Assembly (NCBI GenBank): GCA_022266195.1
Contig: WHVY01000010.1
Location: forward strand, 12,501-76,500
Reading direction: 5' to 3'
DNA length: 64,000 bases
Source: Tetranychus cinnabarinus
Lineage: Eukaryota; Arthropoda; Arachnida; Trombidiformes; Tetranychidae
The notes below the pieces were generated by a model that was given only the letters and a program-made list of their open reading frames with translations, was not told the origin of the DNA and did not search any database. The position numbers and the translations under genes are program-made. Below, one piece after another: positions 1 through 9,413 of the stretch (positions are counted from its first letter, which is position 1; each line of letters starts with the position of its first letter).

Positions 1-260
1 TATCAAGCGGTTATAATACTATGCTGTTTAGTTGACTTGCAAACGTACCCAGCAATGGTTACTCCTGCTAGATGTGCTTGCACATTTTAGTGGAAGAAGA
101 TGGATTCTAAAGAGTTTTCTGCAGAATTATCTTAATGCACGACATAAATCTCGATACCTCGTTAAAGTTAGCATCCACTTGCTGGTTGTTAGCTGAGGAT
201 ATCGTATTTATAGCTGCAAAAACAACTTGTTTAGCAATTTACTTTGCTAAAACATCAAGT
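1..260 (+). other. End of rDNA 5' external transcribed spacer
   Basis: This stretch lies immediately upstream of the conserved 18S 5' end and shows no rRNA similarity. By position it is the end of the 5' ETS of the ribosomal unit. The open reading frame running through it into the 18S is not a gene. Confidence 0.7.
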
Positions 261-1630
261 TACCTGGTTGATCCTGCCAGTAGTCATATGCTTGTCTCAA
301 AGATTAAGCCATGCATGTCTAAGTACATACTGTTTATAAAGTGAAACCGCGAATGGCTCATTAAATCAGTTACGGTTCCTCGGATATTCTTTTTTACATG
401 GATAACTGTGGTAATTCTAGAGCTAATACATGAACAAGTGTTCCAACCTCAGCTTGCTGACGGAAGGATCGCATTTATTAGTACAAGACCAATGATTCTT
501 ATTCACCTAGAACCCTGTTCAGTGATTTCGGTCGCTGTCTAAGGACTAGCAGTGGGGATCTTAGCAACTTCGGTTGCATTTCTTGTGATGACTCTGAATA
601 ACTGAGCAAATCGTATGGCCTCTGAGCCGACGATGTATCCCTCAAGCAACTGCCTTATCAACTGTCGATGGTAGGTTATGCGCCTACCATGGTTGTAACG
701 GGTAACGGGGAATTAGGGTTCGATTCCGGAGAGGGAGCCTGAGAAACGGCTACCACATCTAAGGAAGGCAGCAGGCGCGCAAATTACACAATCCCAGTAC
801 GGGGATGTAGTGACGAAAAATAACAATACGGGACTCTATTGAGGCCCCGTAATTGGAATGAGTACAATTTAAATCCTTTAACGAGGATCTATTGGAGGGC
901 AAGTCTGGTGCCAGCAGCCGCGGTAATTCCAGCTCCAATAGCGTATATTAAAGTTGCTGCGGTTAAAAAGCTCGTAGTTGGATTTCAGTCGAACCTATGG
1001 GGTCCACTGATTAAAGGGTTAGATGGTGATGTTAGGTTTCTTGCTTGTGTCTACGGATGCTTGCTTGAACCTTCATTCCTCTTTCCTGGTGGTTACATTC
1101 ATAGTGTTTAGACAGAAAATTGCTCGATATTTGCTATCAATGCTCTTTACCGAGTGTTGATTCAAGCGATCGAGACTTTTACCTTGAAAAAATCAGAGTG
1201 CTCAAAGCAGGCGTCCAAAACCTCGAAAGAGGTGCCTAAAAACGGTATGGTCAACCATCTATATGATGCGTACCACTACCTTAACTTGAATGATCTTGCA
1301 TGGAATAATGGAATAGGACCTTGGTTCTATTTTGTTGGTCTTAAGAATCCAAGGTAATGATTAAGAGGGACAGACGGGGGCATTTGTATTGCGGCGCTAG
1401 AGGTGAAATTCTTGGACCGTCGCAAGACAAACTACAGCGAAAGCATTTGCCAAGAATGTTTTCATTAATCAAGAACGAAAGTTAGAGGTTCGAAGGCGAT
1501 CAGATACCGCCCTAGTTCTAACCATAAACGATGCCAACCAGCGATCATTCTGAGTAACTAATTTCATGACTCGAATGGAAGCTTCCGGGAAACCAAAGTT
1601 TTTGGGTTCCGGGGGAAGTATGGTTGCAAA

Positions 1631-1677
<47 letters not shown>

Positions 1678-2234
1678 TTGCGGCTTAATTTGACTCAACA
1701 CGGGAAAACTCACCCGGCCCGGACACTGAGAGGATTGACAGATTGAGAGCTCTTTCTTGATTCAGTGGGTGGTGGTGCATGGCCGTTCTTAGTTGGTGGA
1801 GTGATTTGTCTGGTTAATTCCGATAACGAACGAGACTCTAGCCTACTAAATAGACTTGCAGTTTACACTGCAGTACTCCCCCTTAGTCAACCTGTGGGTG
1901 GTAGTATCTCTTGATGGTTTCGGCTGTTGAGGGCTCTGCTGCTATTAGCCTACAGAATTGGCTAGGGTAAGGATGCTGTAGCACTGTAAGGACTTCTTAG
2001 AGGGACAAGCGGCGCTCGCAGCCGCACGAAACAGAGCAATAACAGGTCTGTGATGCCCTTAGATGTCCGGGGCCGCACGCGTGCTACACTGAAGTGGTCA
2101 TCGTGCATACTGTTTCCTGCTCCGAAAGGAGTGGGTAACCGCTTGAACCCATTTCGTGATGGGGATTGGGCATTGTAATTATTGCCCATGAACGAGGAAT
2201 TCCCAGTAAGCGTGAGTCATTAGCTTGCGTTGAT

Positions 2235-2280
<46 letters not shown>

Positions 2281-2372
2281 AATGATTTAGTGAGGACTTC
2301 GGACTGGTCAATCCAGACCATTGGGAAACTAGTGGTCGGATTGTGCTGGAAAGATGTTCAAACTTGATCATT

Positions 2373-2430
<58 letters not shown>
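261..2430 (+). rRNA. 18S small-subunit rRNA, complete, expanded V4/V7
   Basis: Nuclear small-subunit rRNA. The 5' end is TACCTGGTTGATCCTGCCAG at 261. The 530 loop (GCCAGCAGCCGCGGTAA, ~910), GAGGTGAAATTCTTGG (~1401), the TTTGACTCAACACGGG block (~1690), TGTACACACCGCCCG (~2252) and the 3' end GGATCATTA (2422-2430) are all present and in order. It measures about 2.17 kb, longer than the ~1.8 kb usual for arthropods. Extra sequence sits in the V4 region (~985-1290) and around V7 (~1850-1990). Universal core blocks look undamaged, so it is probably functional or recently so. Reading frames through it are shadows. Confidence 0.97.
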
Positions 2431-2433
<3 letters not shown>

Positions 2434-2911
2434 TATTACCCTCTTATTATAAGAGAAATACAACCTTCAAACAATCAAACACTCTGCATAGTGATATTGT
2501 AGATGCTAATATGGTGAATGCAATTGAATTGTATTTGCATTAGAGTCGCAATTGTGAATGTTTAATGCAAACATTTAGCCATTGCAACATGATTCTAACT
2601 TGCATTACATTCGTTCATTCATACATCCATCTTTCATTATCCAATGCAACAAAGAGTGAGGGTTATCTAACGATAGCCATAATTTCTTTTTGCAAAACAA
2701 TTGTAGTTTATAATGAAAAGCCTGTCTTGCTACATACTTGGTACCTGATCAAGTCTTCAGCTTATGCTGACGGCAAGGTTTAAAGAAGGAAGTTTTACAC
2801 TTCTTCGCCTAACTAAGTAAAGACAACTATGGTTTTTATAAACTGCATACAATTGTTTTCAAACCCTCTCAATGCAGATTTAGGATACTTATTAAAAGTC
2901 CCACGGTGGCA
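2431..2911 (+). other. ITS1
   Basis: Spacer between the 18S 3' end and 5.8S. It is AT-rich with no conserved rRNA blocks. A short hairpin (GAAGGAAGTTTTACACTTCTTC, split around ~2785-2808) is visible. Boundaries are set by the flanking rRNAs. Confidence 0.85.
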
Positions 2912-3069
2912 AAGATACATCTTCAAGCGGTGGATCACTCGAATTACCAATCGATGAAGAACGTAGCTAGCTACGATAATCGGTGCGAATTGCAGGACAC
3001 GCCGAGCACTTGAGCTTCCAACGCACATTGCGGCTTTCGGGTCTTTTCCGAGGTCACATCTGTCTGAGA
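2912..3069 (+). rRNA. 5.8S rRNA
   Basis: Contains the diagnostic blocks AAGCGGTGGATCACTCG (~2925), CGATGAAGAACGTAGCTAGC (~2952), GAATTGCAGGACAC (~2987) and CGCACATTGCGG (~3021). Length is about 158 nt. It is diverged from typical arthropod 5.8S between the blocks, consistent with a fast-evolving lineage. The ends are approximate. Confidence 0.95.
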
Positions 3070-3554
3070 GTTGAGATGTAAAATAATCAACAAAACACTT
3101 GCATACTACCATATATGCATTGTTTTGAGAGGATTGTATATTTATATGCATGAATCTTGATGTTTTATTCCTTTTCTTAATTGCAATTCGTTACAATTTA
3201 GTAAGGAGAATCTCAAATCTACTTGTTTCACATGATAAATTTTGTGTACAATGCATATTTCATCTCTGCAAGCAGTATATATGAATAGATACTAGCATGA
3301 GATTCTAAGGTTAGTCGCCTATCTGACGACGCTAAAGTCGTATTGCAGATAACTATGGTGATCAACTAACCTGTTAACTGATGAATCTTCTTGCACTTGT
3401 ATAAATCGTACAAATAGTAGCTATTTCATTCTGTTAAAGCAGACCTAAGAAGTAATGCAAAGGCAAAATTTGTGCAAACATTAAAGTAGATTTACGTTGC
3501 TTGCTTGCAAACAACACAAATAAACATTAATCAACTTAATCAATATTTTTGATC
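3070..3554 (+). other. ITS2
   Basis: AT-rich spacer between 5.8S and the start of 28S. It contains short hairpin-forming stretches (for example CGCCTATCTGACGACG near 3317) but no gene. Boundaries are inferred from the flanking rRNAs. Confidence 0.85.
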
Positions 3555-4120
3555 TCAGATCAGGTGAGGTTACCCGCCGAATTTAAGCATATAATTCAGC
3601 GGAGGAAAAGAAATCAAATGAGATTCCCTGAGTAACGGCGAGTGAAAAGGGATGAGTCCGGCGCAAAGGTTTTCCATTGAAAGGTGGAAAGCGGTGCTGC
3701 GTAATGGCTAGAGTCACGATTATTTCAACTAAATCTGCAAGTCCCTCTGACAAGGGCCCTCTTCCCAGAGACGGTTCTAGGCCGGTGGCAGATCTTGGTT
3801 AATGGAATATCGATTACTGGCTTTAGTCGCGGATAGAGTCAGATTGCTTGAGAGTGCAATCCAAATTAGGAGGTAAACTCCTCCTAAGACTAAATACGAT
3901 GGTAATATCGATAGCAAACAAGTACCGTGAGGGAAAGTTGCAAAGTACTTTGAAGAGAGAGTTCAAAAGGACGTGAAACCGCTTGTAGAGAAACGGATAG
4001 AACCACGAAGTGTAGCTGAGAGGAGAACTCAATACAATTATTATCAATATACGAACTTGTTTATTGAACTTATTTTTACGGTATAAATAGGTTGAGTGAC
4101 TCACTCTTTGTAGTCACAAT
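3555..4120 (+). rRNA. 28S large-subunit rRNA, 5' fragment only
   Basis: Starts at the conserved GTGAGGTTACCCGCCGAATT / TAAGCATAT block (~3565-3592). It continues with GCGGAGGAAAAGAAA (~3599), AGTAACGGCGAGTGAA (~3631), AAGTACCGTGAGGGAAAG (~3921) and GTTCAAAAGGACGTGAAACC (~3961). Beyond the start of the D2 expansion (~4035) conserved 28S blocks disappear. In particular the expected block after D2 (a CCCGTCTTGAAACACGG-like sequence) is not found anywhere downstream. The unit is therefore truncated or interrupted about 0.5 kb into 28S. The 3' limit given is approximate. Confidence 0.9.
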
Positions 4121-4930
4121 TGGTCCCAATACATGAATGTCCACGAGGACTCTGAAAAAGTACAACATTTATGTTTTGGCAAAAAGATCAATTTGAGGCT
4201 TATGGGATTACAAGATTTTGTTGGGTGAAAATTTGGGAATATTAAATAATCAAGATACATTGTTTTTGAAGTGAATATCTGATGCTGATCACGAAGAATT
4301 TTGAAATATAATTTCAGGACATCAGGTTCAGAAGTTATGGTCGGTCAACCTATAATTGGTCATTTTCGGGAGATGGCCTGACAGGAATTGTTGTGGCCTG
4401 AAAGTGATTGTTTTTAGTGTTTAATTATGTGCGCTAGGCTTCGGGCATTCGAACAATATATCGCACTTGAGGTTAGCACCAATAATAGCGAAGTTATTAA
4501 GGTATCCAAAAGTAACCATTCGAGACTGTATTGAAAGTGGTCAAAAACGGGTTTTTTGACCTAAACAATTCAGGGACTGTTTTAAACGTAAAGTAAACCA
4601 TATAGCCAGTGCTAATGCAGCTTTACAAGTCGAATGGTGATATGCACGTTGAGATCGCATCAGTGGTTCTCGAGTTATTAGCCGAAAACATAAACTGCAG
4701 GGGGCGTGGCCTAATTGGGTCGCTTGTATCTCCGGAACCATACGTCCTATGGAAATTTAGATTGTATCAGCGTTGGAAGTTGTATCTGTTAAAGGGTTAA
4801 TATCAATAGAAAAGCTTAAGGGGCAAAAGTTAGTTTTTCCACGCAGGGAGTTACGTAACGTAGTAATAGACAGGGTAAAAAATCAAAGTTGCGAAAAATT
4901 ATAAATGAATAATAAAAGTATTTCCAACAA
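4121..4930. other. Unassigned sequence after the truncated 28S
   Basis: Follows the 28S fragment but carries no recognisable rRNA core block in order. Base composition is mixed, with GC-richer islands near 4370-4460 and 4680-4740. One short string (TTAAGGTATCCAAA, ~4498) resembles a 28S core motif but is isolated. No coding exon is convincing. Confidence 0.4.
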
Positions 4931-4931
4931 A

Positions 4932-5255
4932 AGTATTTTGAACCAAGTTTTTGAACACTTTTAAAACACTTTTATTGTTGTTTCTATGGTGGAATCAGTT
5001 GTTTATGAGTTGTGAAAATATTTATTTTGAACCAAATATGATGAAATTTCGGAAATACTTACAGTATGGACTGAGTATTTTGAACACTTTAAAAACACTT
5101 TTATTGTTGTTTCTATGGTATTTCCGGAGCTTTAAACAACTCATAAACAACTGATTCCACCATAGAAACAACAATAAAAGTGTTTTAAAAGTGTTCAAAA
5201 ACTTGGTTCAAAATACTCAGTCCATACTGTAAGTATTTCCAAAATTTCATCATAT
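4932..5255. repeat. Nested inverted-repeat cluster
   Basis: An ~82-bp arm at 4932-5013 recurs almost perfectly as its reverse complement at 5136-5217. A second, offset pairing joins 5036-5079 to 5212-5255 with one mismatch. The core module AACAACAATAAAAGTGTTT and its complement therefore occurs repeatedly in alternating orientation, with a further copy at ~5300-5351. The DNA could form several alternative hairpins. It looks like fold-back or MITE-type repeat DNA; no coding capacity. Confidence 0.85.
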
Positions 5256-5295
5256 TTTTTCCATCTTTATTTCAACTTTAAATACCATTTCGGTT

Positions 5296-5352
5296 GCTTT
5301 AAACAATTCATAAACAACTGATTCCACCATAGAAACAACAATAAAAGTGTTT
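5296..5352. repeat. Extra copy of the inverted-repeat module
   Basis: Repeats the right-arm sequence of the neighbouring palindrome (AAACAACTGATTCCACCATA then AACAACAATAAAAGTG) with a few substitutions. It lies in direct orientation relative to 5136-5190. Confidence 0.8.
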
Positions 5353-5369
5353 AATGCGTTTCTCCAAAA

Positions 5370-5640
5370 CTTTCATAGCCGTAAGTAATTTTTTAGTCCC
5401 AATCCCGTTGTCCTTTTTTTCGTTATCTGCCTTACGCCGAAAGTGAAGAGATCAAGCGCACGACCGTGCACCCCAGGCTCGCCACGATCTCCGCCAGAGT
5501 TTCTCTGGTAAGTAGGATGTAATGTTGTAGTCATGAATTTCATGTACTGCCGGGCATTACACAAAGTCTGAAGATGAAATCGAAGGTACTAGGTCAGACG
5601 ATCGATCGTCAATATCGGAGCGTCAGCAATAGTATAAAGT
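5370..5640 (-). other. Possible diverged 28S remnants
   Basis: This GC-richer patch, read on the minus strand, contains CCAGAGAAACTCTGGCGGAG (~5514-5495) followed by a block alignable by eye to the 28S helix after the GAAACTCTGG motif. It also contains ATCGATCGTCTGACCT (~5609-5594), close to a nearby 28S stretch. The pieces are scrambled and incomplete. Similarity was judged by eye only and may be partly coincidental. Confidence 0.3.
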
Positions 5641-6060
5641 GCATTCTTATTTCAGTGGAAAAATTTTTGGCGATGTTTATATGGGTTAATCAACAAAATG
5701 ATTTGAATAACTAATGAAATATTTTTATTGCAAAATTTTTTATCATGATAGATGAATACGAGCGTTCGCAAGATAATTCTTATGAAACACGAAATCTTAG
5801 TCAAGTGTTTTGCTCTTTAGAATATTGCTTTCATTATTTTCCGCAACCATTATTCTGACATGAACGCTCTCACTCATTCTATCAAAAAATTTAATAATCT
5901 GCATTGATTTCAACAAAATTCTATCTATCTTGAACACATCATGAAGTTGTTTCTTGGTACATCTGATGATTTGCGTTAACACGGAACAACGCTTTCTAAT
6001 GCCATGTAAGGATAGGCATTTCTCTGTTATCAAGTTATCTGTTGTTTTTACTTGTTTTGA
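5641..6060. other. AT-rich non-coding stretch
   Basis: No coding exon, RNA gene or repeat boundary is evident. Reading frames here are short and lack protein-like composition. Confidence 0.5.
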
Positions 6061-6890
6061 GACGCAGAAATATTTTTTTCTTGAGTTTGGGGGACTTTTT
6101 TAGTATTCCGATTATAATTGATGATATGATGATGAATCTTTCATAAAAATGTGCAAAAAATCAAGAATGCATAGTTCACCTACAAATGAGCTCTAAAGGT
6201 CAAAGGTCGAATTTCCGTAAAACGACCCCTGATGGGCTCAATTTTTGCCTCAATTCTTGAAAATGACTAAATCGAGCATCTTTCAGATATCAACTTCGTA
6301 AACGAAACAATTCGCGAAATAAATGTAAATTGTTCTTTCATGAGTTATTTATGATACTTTTTGCATGTTTTGAGTCATATTTCGAGAACTAATTGTGATG
6401 TAATGATGCATCTGCATAATAGCGATACAAAACTGTCGAAAAATGGTAAATGATCTTCAAATGGCCTCTAAAGGTCACAGGTCAAAATCCCGCCAAATGA
6501 CCTCAAATGACCTTTATATTTTTCTGAGCTCTTTATGATGGCCTGTAATGAGCATATAACAAATATCAAGTATTACAGTTTTCTCATACGCGAGATATCG
6601 TGGAAACAACAATTTATTTTCGCATGAGTTTGCTTCGTGTTTAAGGCCATATTTCGATTATTATCAGTGATATAATAATGTCTCCACACGATAGTGATCA
6701 AAAAGTATTTGATAATGACCTTCAAATGACCTCTAAAGGTCAAGTGTCGAAATCCCGACAAATGACCTCCGATGACCTTGGTTTTCACTTCAGTTCTTGA
6801 AAATGATCTATTATGCTCTAATATGCAGTTTGATGCTATTTGCCTCAGCGGTTGCCGAGATTTTTTGAGAACAAAAAAGTTGAAAGTGAA
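6060..6890. repeat. Degenerate ~270-bp tandem repeat, about three units
   Basis: The core CTCTAAAGGTCA recurs near 6191, 6466 and 6732 (spacing about 275 and 266 bp). Each core is flanked by the same order of motifs: a TGAT(G)TAATGATG-type block upstream, then a tract with repeated AAATGACCT, then TTCTTGAAAATGA (units 1 and 3). Units are only moderately similar to each other, so the array is old. A related GACCTCGAAAG fragment lies at ~7287. Confidence 0.7.
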
Positions 6891-7739
6891 TTTGAGTTTA
6901 CGGTAGTTCGAGTTAAAATCTTCGCTTCGCTTTGCTACGCTCCGATAATGAACATGTAAAGTAGGGTAATTTAGTATGGGAAACAAGGATATGACATTAG
7001 TTTTGGGCTGTGATGTCAATTTTCATATCCAACATAAAGTTCGGTTTTTTCCAGGGGTATGCAAAAATTTTCGATTTTAAATCACAACAAGGTTAACTAG
7101 TATAAACCTCGCTAAAATCACCAAAACAGCCCTAACTGCTTACCTAAGTTGTCCGAATTTTTCCGCTGAACCTTTAATTGGAAACCAGTAAGCAAAAAGC
7201 AGATTTATTGTTCGATAGGTCTTATTAAGATCTATTGATTGCCAAAGTTTGAAGAAAATCAAACTTAAATAATGCGGTCTTAAATGACCTCGAAAGTTGC
7301 GCACTTTGACCTCAAATAACTCAGAAACCGCTGATCTAAAATGAAAATAGTTTCTATTTTTGAACACAACATCTGAAACTACATGGTGAAAAAAGTTGAG
7401 TCCTTAACTCCCAAGGATAAAAAAGTTAAAAATTCTGGAGACCTCCTTAACAGTGAAGGGAGAACGAAAGTTCTCCTGGAACTAGTTTCACCTGAAAAAA
7501 ACCTAACCTATACTGACTGACCAACATATTACGTTCGAACCTAACTTAAACAGACCTAATTGACTATCCAACCAAGTGTGATTGTAGCTTTAGCTTAACT
7601 TAAAAGTATATTCTCCTTTTTCCGATGCTTGCTTTCATTGAATTATAGCCACAAGCTATTTATTTTCTCTAAATAGCAAAAACCGAAATATTCTGCATTT
7701 TCATTCGATAAGCAATGCAAATAACGCAAATGTTAATTT
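6891..7739. other. Non-coding spacer
   Basis: Contains a degenerate outlier of the upstream tandem repeat (~7270-7320) and otherwise AT-rich sequence. I see no exon with plausible splice sites or protein-like composition. Confidence 0.5.
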
Positions 7740-8940
7740 CTTTTCTCTTTTCTCCTTCTATGAATTTGCTCAGTGTTTCACCAAAGATTGGGTCGATTTT
7801 CGATATCAAACTTTTCAACTTATTTTGAATCATTATTGTTTCAGAAACTGATGAAACAACTGTATTGGCGCATATTTTGGTGAAAAAAAGTCGATTGAAA
7901 TAAACTCTGACTAAACGTTACGATCAACTTGCTTCATCTTTTGATCACAAAACTCATGAGTTTTTGTTGACGCGAGTATCTAATATCAATACAGTCGACT
8001 GTTGGATAATGACAGGGAAAGATTAAGGGGTAACAGAGCATCAAAGTGAATACAGTCAATCCTTTGCTCTCTCAACCTTTGCCTGATCTAACTGCCCTTT
8101 TCCACCCTATGATGTCCTAAACAAACTCAACTGTTGCAGTGAACAAAACAAGAGGAAATGAGAGTTATCTGTAACCAGAGAAACTTGAAATTGAAACACA
8201 GAGAGAGTGAAGGTGCAGATAGAAGAGAAGCCAAAAATTAGGAATAATTAAGTTGAAGGTTCACCATGAACAACTACCTTATCAGCAGGGTTCATTTCCG
8301 TGAAGGAGTAACTTGCATTTACTTTGACTGATCAGTTGTTGTTGTGATCAGTCCGTGTTACGAAAGTAGTGGTTCACTGTTATTGATACGTCAAATGGGT
8401 AACATACACACTACGTTTGTTTGTATACTAAAGTACCCGGTTAAAGCAATTTTTTCTAATATATAATAATAGAAAGTAAGTCTCCATCTAGTGATAATGA
8501 CTTTCAGAAACTGATAGCGCTTAAAATTTAGGCAAGTGCAAGGATTATATGGATTACAAAAACGATGTAAATTTTCAAAAAATCATAGATGGCGACTGAA
8601 AATTGCTTTAACCGGTTACTCTAGGTATTAATATTAATATTTGCCTTTCAAACGTTCAACATTATCAATGATGATGACAATTGTATAATATAATAATAAT
8701 TATTTGAGTTTCTTGTATCAATTGAAGTGAAGAGAAAAGGCTCAGTGAAAGGTGATGAAGACTTTCCATTTTTGCAATACTCTACAGTTGCAAACAATAA
8801 CAATAGTCTAATCGTGAGAATATTGATTAGTAATTAAAAAGAAATGAACAGTAATTATTAATAATTAATAATGAAATACCCAACGATTCTGCCAATCTCA
8901 TCAAGAAAGCTTTATTAATAAACTGTTTATATCCAGTAAC
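7740..8940. repeat. 1.2-kb interspersed repeat, copy A (3' of laminin gene)
   Basis: Matches 18130-19496 in direct orientation over nearly its whole length (for example AATGACAGGGAAAGATTAAG at ~8010 and ~18392, and GTAAGTCTCCATCTAGTGAT at ~8476 and ~19026). Copy A carries ~150 bp (about 8204-8358) absent from copy B. Copy B has a 326-bp MITE that copy A lacks. No reading frame of note, so it is probably a non-autonomous mobile element or a segmental duplication. Confidence 0.9.
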
Positions 8941-9245
8941 AGTAAGTAAGTCTCCATCTAGTGATAATGACTTTCAGAAACTGATAGCGCTTAAAATTTA
9001 GGCAAGTGCAAGGATTATGTGGATTATAAAAACGATGTAAATTTTCAAAAAATCATAGATGACGCCTGTGCAAATTGCTTTAAATTGAACACAAAAAATT
9101 GCTTTAACCGGGTACTTTAGTGTACAAACAAACGTTACCCATTTGACGTATCAATAACAGTGAGCCTCTCTCTCTCTCTCTCTCTCTCTGTCTGTGTGTG
9201 TGTTTCAATTTCAAGTTTCTCTGGTTACAGATAACTCTCATTTAA
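8941..9245. repeat. Fold-back tail of repeat copy A
   Basis: 8946-9062 repeats 8474-8590 in direct orientation. It is followed by 9094-9160, the reverse complement of ~8374-8456, and by 9201-9243, the reverse complement of 8156-8203. Copy A therefore ends in a partly palindromic, rearranged arrangement, which is common in fold-back elements. No gene. Confidence 0.85.
9164..9203. repeat. (CT)n-(GT)n microsatellite
   Basis: An uninterrupted CT run of about 26 bp passes into TGTGTG. It lies at the boundary between two inverted pieces of the fold-back repeat. Confidence 0.95.
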
Positions 9246-9332
9246 ATCGACTGTTGAAGAATGACAGGGAAAGATCAAGGCATAAAAAGAGCATGTGATT
9301 CATTATTACAAGAATCAGTTTAGTTTTAATAA

Positions 9333-9338
9333 TTTATT
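9333..9338 (-). promoter_or_regulatory. Likely poly(A) signal of the laminin beta gene
   Basis: AATAAA on the minus strand, about 75 bp downstream of the laminin stop codon at 9414. Confidence 0.5.
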
Positions 9339-9413
9339 AATTAAGCAGCCCAAATGAGTTTGCATAACTGATGATGAAGACTCTTTAATTTTATAATTAT
9401 TTTTACCGATTAA

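Noticed and set aside
4498..4512. TTAAGGTATCCAAA as a 28S core block
   Set aside because: Isolated short match without the flanking conserved helices.
135..4800. Open reading frames across the rDNA region on both strands
   Set aside because: They overlap conserved rRNA and spacers and have no protein-like composition.
5797..7367. Minus-strand frames of 75-148 codons
   Set aside because: They follow the phase of the tandem repeat, lack splice context and are not protein-like.
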